Below, piece by piece: positions 33,247 through 44,128 of a stretch of 64,000 nt of DNA. The stretch's first letter is position 1. Each line of letters begins with the position of its first letter. Below the pieces are notes generated by a model. The model was not told the DNA's origin. It was given only the letters and a program-made list of their open reading frames with translations, and made no database searches. Source of the DNA: Arthrobacter sp. TMP15 (GTDB lineage: Bacteria; Actinomycetota; Actinomycetes; Actinomycetales; Micrococcaceae); contig NZ_CP154262.1 in assembly GCF_039529835.1 (NCBI RefSeq), forward strand, positions 3,286,001-3,350,000. Reading direction: 5' to 3'. The translations under genes were made by a program, and so were the position numbers.

Positions 33247-33333
33247 GGCCCCTCATGTGGCGTCACCCTGTGAACTCCCCCAGGACCGGAAGGTAGCAAG
33301 GGTAAGCGGGCTCTGGCGGGTGCATGAGGGGTC
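33247..33333 (+). ncRNA. ffs: signal recognition particle RNA, small bacterial type
   Basis: The ends GGCCCCTCAT (33247-33256) and ATGAGGGGTC (33324-33333) pair, and the apical region has the conserved Ffh-binding motif: CAGGACCGGAAGGTAGCAAG with the GGAA tetraloop and the asymmetric AGCA side loop. About 87 bases, a normal 4.5S size. It sits directly upstream of dnaX, its usual place in Actinobacteria. Works with Ffh and FtsY in co-translational targeting of membrane proteins. Confidence 0.92.
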
Positions 33334-33422
33334 TTTACTTTTCCCAAAAACTTATCCCCAAATTTGCCCAGTCTGCGGCTCCGACCGGCATTTTGTCAGG
33401 CAGATTAGATAGGGTATCAACT

Positions 33423-36400
33423 GTGAGTGCACCAACAGCCCTGTATCGCCGGTACCGTCCCGATTCGTTTGCCACAGTCATCGGTCAGGAACACGTCACG
33501 GGTCCCCTAATGGCTGCCCTGGAGAAGAACCGAGTCAACCACGCGTACTTGTTTTCAGGCCCACGCGGTTGCGGAAAAACCACATCGGCCCGCATTCTTG
33601 CCCGCTGCCTGAACTGCGCCAAGGGCCCCACGGCGAATCCTTGCGGTGAATGCGATAGCTGCGTGGAGCTTGCGCGCGGAGGCTCCGGCTCCCTGGACGT
33701 TATAGAAATTGATGCCGCCAGCCACGGTGGCGTTGACGATGCGCGCGATCTGCGTGAACGCGCCACCTTTGCCCCCATCCGTGACCGCTACAAAATCTTC
33801 ATCATTGACGAAGCCCATATGGTCACATCTGCCGGCTTCAACGCCCTGCTAAAGATCGTTGAAGAACCGCCGGAGCACATCAAGTTCATCTTTGCCACCA
33901 CCGAACCTGACAAGGTGATTGGCACCATCCGCTCCCGCACGCACCATTATCCTTTCCGGCTGGTGCCACCCGAGCCGTTGATGGCCTATTTGGCACAACT
34001 GTGCGAACAAGAGCAGGTTGCTGTTGCCCCCGGCGTCTTATCCCTTGTTGTCCGCGCCGGTGGCGGTTCAGTGCGCGATTCCCTTTCAGTTCTTGACCAG
34101 TTGATGGCTGGGGCCGGAGCGGCCGGTCTTGACTACGATCTAGCAATCGACCTGCTTGGCTACACCCACTCCTCGCTGCTCGATGATGTTGTTGAGGCGT
34201 TGGCCGCCAGCGACTCCGCCACCGTGTTCAAGTCGGTGGATAGGGTTGTGCAAACCGGTCACGATCCCCGTCGTTTCGTGGAAGACCTCCTCGAACGTTT
34301 CCGTGATCTCATCATTGTTCAGGCCATGCCGGAAAGTGCCCACGCCATTTTGCGCGGCACACCCGATGAGCTCATTGCCCGCATGCAAACACAGGCAGCC
34401 CAATTAGGTGCCGCTGAACTTTCCCGGGCTGCGGACGTTACCAACGCGGCCTTCAACGAAATGACTGGCGCAACATCGCCACGCCTGCACCTTGAACTAT
34501 TAGGCGCACGTCTTCTGCTGCCCGGAACTGACTCCTCCGTTCGAGGCATGGCAACCCGACTTGACCAGTTGGAACGTCGCCTTAACTACGCCGGAACCCC
34601 CACTGCGGCTCCAGCAGGCAATCCGGGCGCTGGGGCTGCCCAAGCAGCCCAGCCCGCACAGGCCCCTGCCCCCGAACATTTTGCCCCTCAAAGTTCGACG
34701 CCGTTCCCCGCCGATCCTGCTGGCGACACCTCAGGTGGCGGGTTGGCTGCCGTACGTGCACAGCTGGCACGGGCAAAAGAGGCTGCCGGGGCCGAAGTTG
34801 CGGCACGCCGAGCACCCGCCGCTGCTCCCACGCAGGATTGGGCAACTACCGCGAACCAACCGCAAACCCCTGCACAAGCCCCCACTCAGCAGGAACCAGC
34901 AGCAGCCCAAACGGCGCCCACATGGGATGATCTGCCAACACCTGCTGAGAATCAAAAAACTACAACGCCGCAAAGTAGCGCACAAGAGCCCGACGCACCT
35001 ACTACTGCTGCTACTAAAGCAAGCACTGGCGCTACCGCGCCCACTGTAAATACGGCTCCCGCTGCACCCGGCCAAGGTTCAGCCAGCAATGAATCAGCCG
35101 GTGCTGTGAGCACTGGCTCATCAGGCATTGAAGTCATTCGTCGGGCCTGGCCGGAAATTTTGGGAGCCCTGCGCAGCATCCGTATGGCATCCTGGGCCAT
35201 GGTGAATCAAAACGTTGTGCCACAAGTATTTGACGGACGGGAACTCCGCGTCGGCCTGCCCTCATCCGGTCTCATCGAAACGTTCAGCAACAACGGACAC
35301 TTGGAAAACTTGCAACAGGCCATCAACCAGGTGCTTGGCATGAGCGTACAGATATTGCCCGCCGACGGCGAAGCCCCCGCTACGAGAGCGAGCGCTGAGC
35401 CAAACCCAAAAGTTCAACCCGGTAACCCTTCACAGGAACGTGAAGGGGATCATGGCAATGCCACAGCGCCGGAGAATGTAGCTGCACAGCAAGAACGCCC
35501 CACCGCCGCCCCGGCTCCAGTGCGGCGAGACTCTTGGGGTTTACCCATTGCTGAACCAACTGATGCCAACCCCGCGCAAAAACAGCCGCAGCCTGGCGAA
35601 TCCGCTGAAACCCAGCCTTCTCCTGGAACTCAAAAGCCTACCCTCGCCCAGGCGCCGTGGGACGGGCCCACTGAGCCAAGCGATCTTTGGGACGAACCCC
35701 ATCCGGATTCCTACCCGCCGGCTGATTATGCTCCAGCTGACCCCTACGATCCCTCAGCAACCCATCCTGAGGCCGGAAGCCACCAGCAACCAGCCCAGGA
35801 AACATCCACCGGGTCGCGCACAGAAGAACAACCGGCTAGCGAAAAGACACCCGTCCCCGCCTATTCACCACCAAAGGTTTCACCCATTTCGGCGTGGACC
35901 ACGGGCTGGGATACCCCTGCCGCTGCACCAGTGAGTGCGGCTCCGATGGAAGCTGAGGCGCCCAGACGCAGCGCCATGCTGGCTGAACAAATTGCCCAGC
36001 GCTCAGACCAGCAGGGGAACCAACCTGCCCAGCCGGATTGGAGCGCCTCGCTGGGCCAAACAAGCCGGCAGAATGTTGCCGATCCGGGGTGGGGTTCCAT
36101 TTCCAACGCCCCGGACTGGGCACAAGGAACCACCAAAGGAACCGGCCAAGATTCCAGTAGCGATGCCGGTCAAGGCGGAAACACAGGGTTAAGCACAGGG
36201 TCAAATGCAGCTTCAGAAGCAGGATTAGACACAGCTAAGGACGAAGCGGCATCTGCAGAAGTAGCTGAAGAATCCCCAGGAGCCTCAAGCTCCATAACGG
36301 AAACTACACCACCGCAAGCGCCTGGTTTCAACACGGCACAGGAAACAATCAGCTCACCGCTGGGTGCTTCCACCACGTATCCAACTGTTGCCACAGTGAG

Positions 36401-36725
36401 CGTCCCGGCAAGCCCCGTGGAAATAAGCCCCGTGGAAACGGATACGGCGCAGCAGCAGGTGGCTCCGGCGCCGAAGGAGGCATCTAATAGTGCCGCCCAG
36501 ACTGGCGCCAAACAGAGCATGTACCATCGTCTCTCCAACAGCACCGAAGCTCAGGCTGCTCGCGCACAGGCGCCATCACTGGCAGCCCCCAAGCCGTATG
36601 TTGAGGACGTTCCAAGTCCTGACGACGTGACACTGGAGGAATCCGGAGTGGTGGGCCAAGCCGCGGTTGAGCGTATTCTAGGCGGAGTATTGATCGAAGA
36701 GCGGCAGTTGAACCCGTCAAACTGA
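33423..36725 (+). CDS. dnaX: DNA polymerase III subunit gamma/tau
   Basis: Clamp-loader ATPase, 1100 residues, large for DnaX. The N-terminal AAA+ module has Walker A GPRGCGKT at 46-53, a zinc-binding cysteine cluster (CLNCAKGPTANPCGECDSC, Cys62-Cys80) and a DEAH Walker B near residue 127. Domain III ends around residue 380. A long Pro/Ala/Gln/Thr-rich linker follows, interrupted near 565-640 by a folded segment (VIRRAWPEILGALRSIRMAS) resembling the tau C-terminal domain, then another low-complexity stretch. The GTG start gives MSAPTALYRRYRP, the normal beginning; the upstream open frame has no family resemblance. Confidence 0.93.
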   Translation: MSAPTALYRRYRPDSFATVIGQEHVTGPLMAALEKNRVNHAYLFSGPRGCGKTTSARILARCLNCAKGPTANPCGECDSCVELARGGSGSLDVIEIDAASHGGVDDARDLRERATFAPIRDRYKIFIIDEAHMVTSAGFNALLKIVEEPPEHIKFIFATTEPDKVIGTIRSRTHHYPFRLVPPEPLMAYLAQLCEQEQVAVAPGVLSLVVRAGGGSVRDSLSVLDQLMAGAGAAGLDYDLAIDLLGYTHSSLLDDVVEALAASDSATVFKSVDRVVQTGHDPRRFVEDLLERFRDLIIVQAMPESAHAILRGTPDELIARMQTQAAQLGAAELSRAADVTNAAFNEMTGATSPRLHLELLGARLLLPGTDSSVRGMATRLDQLERRLNYAGTPTAAPAGNPGAGAAQAAQPAQAPAPEHFAPQSSTPFPADPAGDTSGGGLAAVRAQLARAKEAAGAEVAARRAPAAAPTQDWATTANQPQTPAQAPTQQEPAAAQTAPTWDDLPTPAENQKTTTPQSSAQEPDAPTTAATKASTGATAPTVNTAPAAPGQGSASNESAGAVSTGSSGIEVIRRAWPEILGALRSIRMASWAMVNQNVVPQVFDGRELRVGLPSSGLIETFSNNGHLENLQQAINQVLGMSVQILPADGEAPATRASAEPNPKVQPGNPSQEREGDHGNATAPENVAAQQERPTAAPAPVRRDSWGLPIAEPTDANPAQKQPQPGESAETQPSPGTQKPTLAQAPWDGPTEPSDLWDEPHPDSYPPADYAPADPYDPSATHPEAGSHQQPAQETSTGSRTEEQPASEKTPVPAYSPPKVSPISAWTTGWDTPAAAPVSAAPMEAEAPRRSAMLAEQIAQRSDQQGNQPAQPDWSASLGQTSRQNVADPGWGSISNAPDWAQGTTKGTGQDSSSDAGQGGNTGLSTGSNAASEAGLDTAKDEAASAEVAEESPGASSSITETTPPQAPGFNTAQETISSPLGASTTYPTVATVSVPASPVEISPVETDTAQQQVAPAPKEASNSAAQTGAKQSMYHRLSNSTEAQAARAQAPSLAAPKPYVEDVPSPDDVTLEESGVVGQAAVERILGGVLIEERQLNPSN

Positions 36726-36802
36726 CCAAACACGGCACTGCGACTAACCTGCGACTAACATTGTGAACCCATAGATTTTGAACCATATAGACAAGAGGCA
36801 TT

Positions 36803-37402
36803 GTGTACGAGGGAGCAGTTCAAGAGCTTATCGATGAGCTGGGGCGTTTGCCTGGAATCGGGCCTAAATCTGCCCAGCGGCTTGCTTTCCATATTCTGGA
36901 GGCCGACGCCGAGGATATGCAACGCTTGGTTAAGTCGATCGTGACTGTCAAGGAACGCGTAAAGTTCTGCACCGTATGCTTCAATGTCACCGAGTCCGAG
37001 CTGTGCAATATCTGCCGTGATTCGCGCCGGGATCCGACCATTATTTGTGTGGTGGAGGAATCTAAAGACGTGCTTGCAGTGGAACGGACCAGGGCCTTCC
37101 GCGGCCGGTACCACGTGCTGGGGGGCTCAATTAATCCAATAGCGGGTATTGGTCCTGACCAGCTACGCATCCGCGAACTACTGACGCGCCTGAACGACAG
37201 CCAGATTCAGGAAATCATTATCGCTACCGACCCCAACCTCGAAGGCGAGGCCACGGCCACTTACCTCTCGCGCATGCTCAAAACCATCGGCATCGCAGTG
37301 ACCCGGCTGGCTTCCGGTCTACCTGTGGGCGGCGACTTGGAGTACGCGGATGAGGTCACGCTTGGCCGTGCCTTTGAAGGCCGTCGCAACGCTCTCACCT
37401 AA
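36803..37402 (+). CDS. recR: recombination protein RecR
   Basis: A 199-residue DNA repair protein that works with RecF and RecO to load RecA on gapped DNA. A helix-hairpin-helix ([17 protein letters not shown]) is at 14-30, a four-Cys zinc finger uses Cys56, Cys59, Cys68 and Cys71, and a Toprim domain ([10 protein letters not shown]) follows at 81-90. The start is GTG with AAGAGG four bases upstream. Placement after dnaX is standard. Confidence 0.95.
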   Translation: MYEGAVQELIDELGRLPGIGPKSAQRLAFHILEADAEDMQRLVKSIVTVKERVKFCTVCFNVTESELCNICRDSRRDPTIICVVEESKDVLAVERTRAFRGRYHVLGGSINPIAGIGPDQLRIRELLTRLNDSQIQEIIIATDPNLEGEATATYLSRMLKTIGIAVTRLASGLPVGGDLEYADEVTLGRAFEGRRNALT

Positions 37403-37422
37403 AGGTTGCGGACCCGCACCGG

Positions 37423-38259
37423 CTAGCGTTTCGGCGTAGATTCAGCCAACTCCGCAAGCCGCTGTTTTGTGGGTGTACCGGCGGTGGGCACGTACAAGAC
37501 AAAATGCAGATCTGGAACGTCGGAAGGCACCAGCCGGTGCTGGTCAAAAACCAGTTCGCCAACAACCGGGTGCACAAACACGCGTTGCCGCGAAGCGAAT
37601 CCTTTCACGCTATGGCGGGCCCAAATTTGTGCAAATTCAGGGCTGGCCGCCTGCAACTTCGCCACGATAGCGGTATGTGTCATCGAGCCCAGCCGGGGCC
37701 CGGCCTCTGCCCGGAATTCTGCGACGAAATGTTGTGAGGTAACGTCCCAGTCCGGCAGCATTCGATGCAAAGCCGGATCAGTGAAAATCAGCCACAACAG
37801 GTTCCGCTGCTCAGGGGCAACCTCCGAAATACGTGAATATAGGCATTCGTAGGCGTGATTCCATCCAGCGATCCCCCACCCAGGGGCCACCGCAAAGGCC
37901 GGAAAATCCCAAGCATCTAACAGGGCCTGCAGATGTGGGGGCACAGACTCTATGACAGTTCCAGTGGCTGGTTCGGCTACGTGGCCTCCCAGCGCCAGAA
38001 CATAGGCCGCCTCAGCCGTGCTGAGTCGGAGTACCCGGCCAACAGATTCAAGGACTTGGCGGGAAGCATTAATGTCCCGCCCCTGCTCCAACCAGGTGTA
38101 CCAAGTCACACTAACGGCAGAGAAAGCGGCAATCTCTTCGCGCCTCAAGCCCATCATGCGGCTTCGTCCTATAGGTGGCAAGCCATGCTCCGCACGGACT
38201 AACGCCCCGCGGCGGTCACGGAGAAACTGACCCAGCTCACGCCGTCGTTCTTCATTCAT
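37423..38259 (-). CDS. helix-turn-helix regulator with MmyB-like ligand domain
   Basis: A protein of about 278 residues. The N-terminal half-HTH (GQFLRDRRGAL then MMGLRREEIAAFSAVSVTWY then TWLEQGRDINAS) is the MmyB-family DNA-binding domain; the C-terminal ligand pocket has FPAFAVAPGWGIAGWNHAYE, FTDPALHRMLPDW and HPVVGELVFDQHRL. The start ATG 38259 has a TAGATT word 13 bases upstream with no ribosome binding site, so it may be leaderless; an in-frame GTG at 38316 gives a longer, less conserved N-terminus. Divergent from ilvD, which is not a usual target. Confidence 0.8.
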   Translation of the reverse strand: MNEERRRELGQFLRDRRGALVRAEHGLPPIGRSRMMGLRREEIAAFSAVSVTWYTWLEQGRDINASRQVLESVGRVLRLSTAEAAYVLALGGHVAEPATGTVIESVPPHLQALLDAWDFPAFAVAPGWGIAGWNHAYECLYSRISEVAPEQRNLLWLIFTDPALHRMLPDWDVTSQHFVAEFRAEAGPRLGSMTHTAIVAKLQAASPEFAQIWARHSVKGFASRQRVFVHPVVGELVFDQHRLVPSDVPDLHFVLYVPTAGTPTKQRLAELAESTPKR

Positions 38260-38337
38260 TTGAACAAATCTAGCACTGCCACTACTAGTAGCAGCACCGT
38301 CTTCCGGAGCGGCCACTAAAGCTGCTTAACTATTCTT

Positions 38338-40230
38338 ATGCCCCCATTACGTTCAAGAACAGTCACCCACGGCCGCAACATGGCAGGCGCCCGCGCCCTC
38401 ATGATGGCCTCCGGCGTTGCCAAAGCGGACATCGGCAAGCCGATCGTGGCCGTCGCGAACTCCTTCACCGAGTTTGTCCCCGGTCACACCCACCTCGCAC
38501 CTGTTGGCCGGATCGTTTCCGACGCCATTCACGAAGCCGGCGCCATTGCCCGCGAGTTCAACACCATCGCCGTGGATGACGGCATCGCCATGGGCCACGG
38601 CGGCATGCTCTACTCGCTGCCCTCCCGCGACCTCATTGCTGACTCCGTTGAATACATGGTCAATGCGCACTGCGCCGACGTGCTGGTGTGCATCTCCAAC
38701 TGCGACAAGATCACCCCCGGCATGCTCATGGCTGCTCTGCGCCTGAACATTCCCACCGTTTTTGTCAGCGGCGGGCCCATGGAAGCTGGACGGGTCACCA
38801 TGACCGACGGTTCCATCCGCACCCTGGATCTGGTCAACGCCATTTCCGACGCCGTGGACTCCTCCATTTCCGATGAAGACATTGACCTCATAGAGGCCAA
38901 CGCGTGCCCCACCTGCGGCTCCTGCTCAGGGATGTTCACGGCCAACTCCATGAACTGCCTCACCGAAGCCATTGGGCTGTCATTGCCCGGCAACGGCTCA
39001 CTGCTGGCCACCCACACCGCACGCAAGGAACTGTACGAGCGTGCCGGTGCCACCGCCGTGGCGATCGCCAAACGCTACTATGAGGACGACGACGAGTCCG
39101 TCCTGCCGCGTTCGATCGCCAGCTTCGAAGCCTTCGATAACGCCATGGCTTTGGACATCGCCATGGGTGGCTCCACCAACACGATCCTGCACTTGCTGGC
39201 CGCAGCGCAGGAGGCCGGGCTGAAATACGATCTTGACGACATCGACGCGAAGTCACGGGTGGTCCCGTGCTTGGCAAAAGTAGCCCCGAACGTGGCAGGG
39301 GACAAAACCTTCTACATGGAGGACGTCCACCGGGCCGGCGGCATCCCCGCCCTTTTGGGTGAGCTCAACCGCGGCGGGCTGCTCCACACGAACGTCAACT
39401 CGGTCCACTCAAAGGACCTTACGGGATGGCTTGATGACTGGGACATCCGCGGCGGGAAAGCCACCGACGCGGCCCTTGCCTTGTGGACCGCGGCACCGGG
39501 AGGCCAACGCTCCTCCACCGCATTCTCACAATCCGCCGAGTGGACCTCCCTGGACACCGACCCTGTGGAAGGGTGCCTGCACGATGTGGAGCACGCCTTC
39601 TCCAAGGACGGCGGCCTGGGGGTGCTACGCGGAAATATCGCCATAGATGGCGCCGTGGTCAAGACAGCCGGTGTTGACGAGTCCATCTGGACGTTTGAGG
39701 GACCGGCTGTGGTGTGCGAATCCCAGGACGAAGCCGTGGAAAAGATTCTCAGCAAGATTGTCAAGGCAGGAGACGTGGTAGTCATCCGTTATGAGGGCCC
39801 GCGCGGCGGCCCCGGTATGCAGGAGATGCTCTATCCCACCTCGTTCTTGAAGGGCTTGGGCCTGGGCAAGGTCTGTGCACTCATCACCGACGGCCGTTTC
39901 TCCGGCGGCACCTCCGGGCTCTCAATTGGCCACGTCTCCCCCGAGGCCGCGGCCGGAGGAACCATCGCCTTGGTGCAGGACGGTGACCGCATCCGGATCG
40001 ATATTCCGAACCGCTCCATGGAACTGCTGGTCGACGACGGCGAACTCAACGCCCGCCGGGAAATACTCGAGGCAACCACGGGCTACCAGCCCGTGGGACG
40101 TGTTCGCCAGGTCTCTGCTGCGTTGAAGGCCTATGCCTCTATGGCTACCAGCGCCGACAAGGGTGCCATCCGTCAGATTCCAGAGGAAGCGGTGCTAATG
40201 CGCGCGCCACGCACCTCGGTTTCCGTCTAA
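38338..40230 (+). CDS. ilvD: dihydroxy-acid dehydratase
   Basis: A 630-residue iron-sulfur enzyme that dehydrates 2,3-dihydroxy-3-methyl acids to 2-keto acids in valine, leucine and isoleucine synthesis. [17 protein letters not shown] at the N-terminus, NCDKITPGM near residue 121, and [20 protein letters not shown] near 190-209 hold the cluster cysteines, and [20 protein letters not shown] near the C-terminus is conserved; all are the E. coli-type form. No Shine-Dalgarno sequence precedes the ATG; a TTAACT word ends about six bases upstream, which fits a leaderless transcript. Confidence 0.95.
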   Translation: MPPLRSRTVTHGRNMAGARALMMASGVAKADIGKPIVAVANSFTEFVPGHTHLAPVGRIVSDAIHEAGAIAREFNTIAVDDGIAMGHGGMLYSLPSRDLIADSVEYMVNAHCADVLVCISNCDKITPGMLMAALRLNIPTVFVSGGPMEAGRVTMTDGSIRTLDLVNAISDAVDSSISDEDIDLIEANACPTCGSCSGMFTANSMNCLTEAIGLSLPGNGSLLATHTARKELYERAGATAVAIAKRYYEDDDESVLPRSIASFEAFDNAMALDIAMGGSTNTILHLLAAAQEAGLKYDLDDIDAKSRVVPCLAKVAPNVAGDKTFYMEDVHRAGGIPALLGELNRGGLLHTNVNSVHSKDLTGWLDDWDIRGGKATDAALALWTAAPGGQRSSTAFSQSAEWTSLDTDPVEGCLHDVEHAFSKDGGLGVLRGNIAIDGAVVKTAGVDESIWTFEGPAVVCESQDEAVEKILSKIVKAGDVVVIRYEGPRGGPGMQEMLYPTSFLKGLGLGKVCALITDGRFSGGTSGLSIGHVSPEAAAGGTIALVQDGDRIRIDIPNRSMELLVDDGELNARREILEATTGYQPVGRVRQVSAALKAYASMATSADKGAIRQIPEEAVLMRAPRTSVSV

Positions 40231-40258
40231 GGCCCCGCTACCGGCTCTGTTCCGCACC

Positions 40259-40313
40259 GAGTTGCCACTTATGGCCCCCAAAACGTGTGTTTGGGCGCCA
40301 TAAGTGGCAACTC
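40259..40313. terminator. long palindromic terminator between ilvD and the ABC exporter
   Basis: GAGTTGCCACTTATGG (40259-40274) pairs perfectly with CCATAAGTGGCAACTC (40298-40313), and an inner stem CCCAAA/TTTGGG (40277-40282, 40290-40295) encloses a 7-base loop. About 22 paired bases, no T-run. It serves two convergent genes. Confidence 0.75.
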
Positions 40314-40343
40314 GCGCAGCGTCGGGGGCTCGCAGGGCACGGA

Positions 40344-41507
40344 TCAGGCCACGCGGGTCCCTTTGGGCAGTTTCCCTGCCGGTGTGCGCAGTGAACGCCA
40401 CCCCAGTGCCAACACTCCCGCCGTCACCAACAGTTGCAATCCCAGTCCTAATGGCCACAGCGGCGCCTGCTTGGTGAGATACGGTGCCGCGACCTTGCCA
40501 TTGGCACACTGATACGTGGACTCGGGGCCTGCCTGGACGTAGCGGGCACCTTGACTGATCATCTCGAACATTCCACTTGAGCTGCCCTGTTGCATCGAGT
40601 CGTTTGTATTCGGGTAGGGAATGGCATCTGCTACCACCACGAACGGATTCATGCCTAACATCCAGGCCACCCTTTCCGAGCGAGGTGCCTGCTGTTCCAC
40701 CAAAGGACCAAAACAGGCATACTCCTGATTTTCATCGGTGATGTCCTTGGGGTTGGGAGGTGCGGGGTACATCTCATCGTCCTTATATTCCCGATCAGAT
40801 TCCGCCTCGAATCCCTCCGAGCCCTGATACATCTCCATATTTTTGTAGTAGCTCTGGTTTACCTGCACGGTTCCGTTGCTGAGCATCATGCCAAGCCCGA
40901 AGGCGATGAGCGTGCCGAAGGCCAGCGCAGCCACCACCAAATAAGTCACCACAATTGAGAAAAGTGGCCGGGTGGCCAGTGCCGAAATACCCACTCCCAG
41001 GGCACATACAACCCCTAGTTCACAGGCGAGCATGAGTAGGCCCACCAAAATATAACCAACGCTCACACCACCTTGTGCAATGCCGAAGATCAAGAACGGT
41101 ACGCTCACCAGCAAAAATGCCAGTGCGGCAATCCACGAGGCGAGAAACTTACCCCATATCAGTTGACCTGGCTTTAACAACGTCACCTGCATGATGGCCA
41201 AGGTGCCAGCGGATCGATCGCCACTGATGGCATTGGCCGAAAATGCCGGTGCCACCAATAATCCAAAGAGTAAAACAAACGCCAAAACGGCTTCAAAGAT
41301 CAACGGTCCCGGGCTCCCCCTGCCAAACCCGGGATCAAAGTTGTAATCTGACTGCGCCTTCCAGCTGATCCAGGTCAGTGCTGTCACCAACCAGATGAGC
41401 CCAAACCAAATAACCAGCATGATGTACCAGCCGCGGGAACGCAGTCGCTGCCGCAATTCCATGCCCACCACGGCAGAGACACCTGAAGAATATTGTTTCA
41501 CGCTCAT
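40344..41507 (-). CDS. ABC-2 type transporter permease
   Basis: A 387-residue membrane permease of the NatB/ABC-2 type: an N-terminal helix after VVGMELRQRLRSRGWYIMLV, a large extracellular domain, and a C-terminal helical bundle with ANAISGDRSAGTLAIMQVTL, the segment that usually contacts the ATPase. The start MSVKQYSSG was chosen because its ATG overlaps the TGA of the upstream ATPase gene (ATGA at 41504-41507). Substrate unknown; the pair looks like an exporter. Confidence 0.83.
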   Translation of the reverse strand: MSVKQYSSGVSAVVGMELRQRLRSRGWYIMLVIWFGLIWLVTALTWISWKAQSDYNFDPGFGRGSPGPLIFEAVLAFVLLFGLLVAPAFSANAISGDRSAGTLAIMQVTLLKPGQLIWGKFLASWIAALAFLLVSVPFLIFGIAQGGVSVGYILVGLLMLACELGVVCALGVGISALATRPLFSIVVTYLVVAALAFGTLIAFGLGMMLSNGTVQVNQSYYKNMEMYQGSEGFEAESDREYKDDEMYPAPPNPKDITDENQEYACFGPLVEQQAPRSERVAWMLGMNPFVVVADAIPYPNTNDSMQQGSSSGMFEMISQGARYVQAGPESTYQCANGKVAAPYLTKQAPLWPLGLGLQLLVTAGVLALGWRSLRTPAGKLPKGTRVA

Positions 41508-42493
41508 GGCTGATCCACCTTCATGCTCATGTATGTCTCTTCCAGGGCCCCTGTTGCAGGGGCGAAGGAACATACATCCACACCTGCCACCACCAAATCT
41601 CTCAGTAGCTGGGCCGCGTGCCGTTCCGATTCTGCATTCACTGTGACCGAAACTCGGCGCCCTGTTCCCGCCGAAAAACTTACGCCCAATGAGGTGAGCT
41701 CGGCTGCCAACTTATCCGGATCAAGAGCAGCAATAGAGTAGTTCCGGCCCTGCACGAACGCTTGTTCAACGGACTGCGTCATCACTGTTCGGCCCTGGTT
41801 GACGAATACGGCCCCGTCAGCAATTTCATCAAGTTCGGCAAGTACGTGGGATGAAACCACAACAACTTTCCCTTGAGCGGCAAGCTGACGCAGAATATTT
41901 CGTAGCGCTATGCGCGACCCCGGGTCCAAACCCGAGGCCGGTTCATCCAGCAATAAAACTTGGGGATCATGAATCAACGCGCGAGCCAGGCTCAAACGTT
42001 GCTGTTGTCCGCGCGAGAGTACCCGGGCTTTTTGGTCCGCCAACGAGGAAAGATTTACCAGCTCAAGCAGTTCCGCCACACGCACCGGGATCTGGGCCTT
42101 GGGCAACTGGTAGAACTTGGCCATGGTGCCCAGAATCTCCCGAGCTGTCAGGGCTTCCCACACACCCAAAGTATCCGGCATCCAACCAATTTTTGCCCTG
42201 GCAGCACTGGGATCTTTGACCGGGTCGATGCCCGCGACACTAATACTGCCAGTGTCCGGGGCCAGCAGTGTTGCCAGCATTAGCAGCAGTGTTGTCTTGC
42301 CGGCACCGTTTGGTCCAATGAGGGCTGTTACCTGGCCTGCCGGGGCTTTAAGATCCATGTCTACGACGGCGTGAACCTCACCAAAGCTGCGCGAGACTCC
42401 GGTGGCACAAAGCCCATTGAACATCCCTGGTGGAACAGTCCTGTGAACATGGTTCACCGGTGGATCTTGGCTGGATTGATGCTGCTCTGTCAT
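41504..42493 (-). CDS. ABC transporter ATP-binding protein
   Basis: A 329-residue ATPase. Walker A LIGPNGAGKTTLLL is near residues 58-71, the signature VLSRGQQQRLSLARA near 158-172, Walker B VLLLDEPASGLDP near 178-190 and the switch His in SSHVLAEL near 213. The first 27 residues are an unstructured leader. Paired with the overlapping permease, it forms an ABC-2 exporter; polyketide, bacteriocin or lipid substrates are common for the type, but none can be named here. Confidence 0.9.
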   Translation of the reverse strand: MTEQHQSSQDPPVNHVHRTVPPGMFNGLCATGVSRSFGEVHAVVDMDLKAPAGQVTALIGPNGAGKTTLLLMLATLLAPDTGSISVAGIDPVKDPSAARAKIGWMPDTLGVWEALTAREILGTMAKFYQLPKAQIPVRVAELLELVNLSSLADQKARVLSRGQQQRLSLARALIHDPQVLLLDEPASGLDPGSRIALRNILRQLAAQGKVVVVSSHVLAELDEIADGAVFVNQGRTVMTQSVEQAFVQGRNYSIAALDPDKLAAELTSLGVSFSAGTGRRVSVTVNAESERHAAQLLRDLVVAGVDVCSFAPATGALEETYMSMKVDQP

Positions 42494-42808
42494 GGATTCC
42501 CTCCCCCTATGGGCCGCAGTTGCGGATATGAATCAGCCTACGGCGGGGTGTGTAGGCAATACCTCATCCCACCGACTGATCTTCTGCGTTCTGGCAACAA
42601 AGCTGTTTGGAGATAGAGCCGGAGGTAAAGTATCAACATGTGGACACACAAATTCTGCGTTGCCCCGGCTCCGCGCTAAACTGCTTTAGACTGCCTCCCG
42701 CGCTGATGATGCCGCACCTATCCAGCGCGTTGGCGCGGCTCCGGCGTGATTGGCAGCAAATTTTTTCTCTCCTAGTGTTGCGTTAGGTAAGTCAATGAGT
42801 GAGCACCC
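42494..42808. other. intergenic, upstream of aspartate kinase
   Basis: About 315 bases between divergent genes. Small frames are shadows. It must hold promoters for both the ABC exporter and aspartate kinase, but I see no clear -35/-10 pair, no riboswitch-like conserved block and no strong dyad. Confidence 0.4.
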
Positions 42809-44095
42809 ATGAGCCTGATTGTTCAAAAGTACGGCGGATCTTCCGTGTCCGACGCCGAGGGCATCCTTCGCGTGGCACGTAGAGTTGTCAGCACTCAAGC
42901 CGCAGGACATGAAGTTGTGGTGGTTGTTTCTGCCATGGGCGATACAACCGATGAACTGTTGGATCTTGCAGCACAGGTTTCCGAACACCCTCCGGCTCGC
43001 GAGCTGGACATGTTGATGACAGCCGGCGAACGTATTTCGATGGCATTGTTGGCCATGGGTATCAGCGCACAAGGCGGGGTTGCACAGTCATTCACTGGCA
43101 GCCAGGCTGGCATGATCACCGACGGCATCCACGGCAAAGCCCGCATCATTGACGTTGATCCGCACCGCGTACGCACGGCATTGGATAAGGGCAAAGTGGC
43201 CATTGTGGCCGGTTTCCAGGGTATGAGCCGCACCACCCATGAGATCACCACCATGGGCCGCGGCGGCTCTGACACCACGGCAGTCGCCCTGGCTGCCGCG
43301 CTGAACGCTGATGTGTGCGAAATTTACACAGATGTTGACGGGATTTACACCGCTGATCCCCGCGTGGTTCCCACCGCTCAAAAAATCAACAAGATCTCCA
43401 GTGAAGAAATGTTGGAAATGGCTGCCTCTGGTGCCAAGATCCTGCACCTTCGCTGTGTGGAATACGCCCGGCGTTTTGGACTGCCCATCCATGTGCGCTC
43501 ATCCTTCAGCGACAATGAGGGAACGTGGGTTCTGCCCAGTCCAAACGACAAAATCAAGATTTCAGAGGGAGTTGCCTTGGAGCAGCCAATCATCTCCGGC
43601 GTTGCCCACGACCGGTCCGAAGGCAAAGTCACCGTTGTTGGCGTACCGGATATTCCGGGCAAGGCGGCAATGATCTTCGGCATCATTGCAGGCGCCCACA
43701 CAAACATCGATATGATCGTGCAGAACATTTCAACCCGCGGTTCCGGTAAAACAGATATTTCTTTCACACTGCCCATGGTTGAAGGCGAAGATGCGCTCAA
43801 CGCCCTGCGTGCCCAGCAGGAAGAAGTTGGTTTTGAAGACCTTCTTTACGATGACAAGATCGGCAAGCTCTCCCTCATCGGTGCAGGCATGCGATCGAAT
43901 CCTGGCGTCTCTTATAACTTCTTCAAGGCTCTGTCCGACGCCGGTGTGAACATCGATTTGATCTCCACGTCCGAGATTCGCATCTCCGTGGTGACGCGCG
44001 CTGATCTGCTCGACGTCGCGGTACGCGCAGTGCACCACGTCTTTGGTTTGGACAGTGAAGATGAGGCAACGATCTATGGCGGTACGGGCCGCTAA
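42809..44095 (+). CDS. lysC: aspartate kinase
   Basis: A 428-residue kinase that phosphorylates aspartate, the first step to lysine, methionine and threonine. The nucleotide-binding [11 protein letters not shown] is at 8-18, [20 protein letters not shown] near 138-157 forms the active site, and two ACT domains in the C-terminal third ([20 protein letters not shown] and later [15 protein letters not shown]) provide feedback control. Length and domain order match the Corynebacterium type, where an internal start makes a beta subunit; I see no strong internal ribosome binding site here. No asd gene follows. Confidence 0.93.
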   Translation: MSLIVQKYGGSSVSDAEGILRVARRVVSTQAAGHEVVVVVSAMGDTTDELLDLAAQVSEHPPARELDMLMTAGERISMALLAMGISAQGGVAQSFTGSQAGMITDGIHGKARIIDVDPHRVRTALDKGKVAIVAGFQGMSRTTHEITTMGRGGSDTTAVALAAALNADVCEIYTDVDGIYTADPRVVPTAQKINKISSEEMLEMAASGAKILHLRCVEYARRFGLPIHVRSSFSDNEGTWVLPSPNDKIKISEGVALEQPIISGVAHDRSEGKVTVVGVPDIPGKAAMIFGIIAGAHTNIDMIVQNISTRGSGKTDISFTLPMVEGEDALNALRAQQEEVGFEDLLYDDKIGKLSLIGAGMRSNPGVSYNFFKALSDAGVNIDLISTSEIRISVVTRADLLDVAVRAVHHVFGLDSEDEATIYGGTGR

Positions 44096-44128
44096 GGCTT
44101 CATAAAACTAAGACCTTTTAGCATTCAT

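Noticed and set aside
42809-44095. Internal start producing a separate aspartate kinase beta subunit
   Set aside because: The equivalent position has no Met with a ribosome binding site; only a TTG is available.
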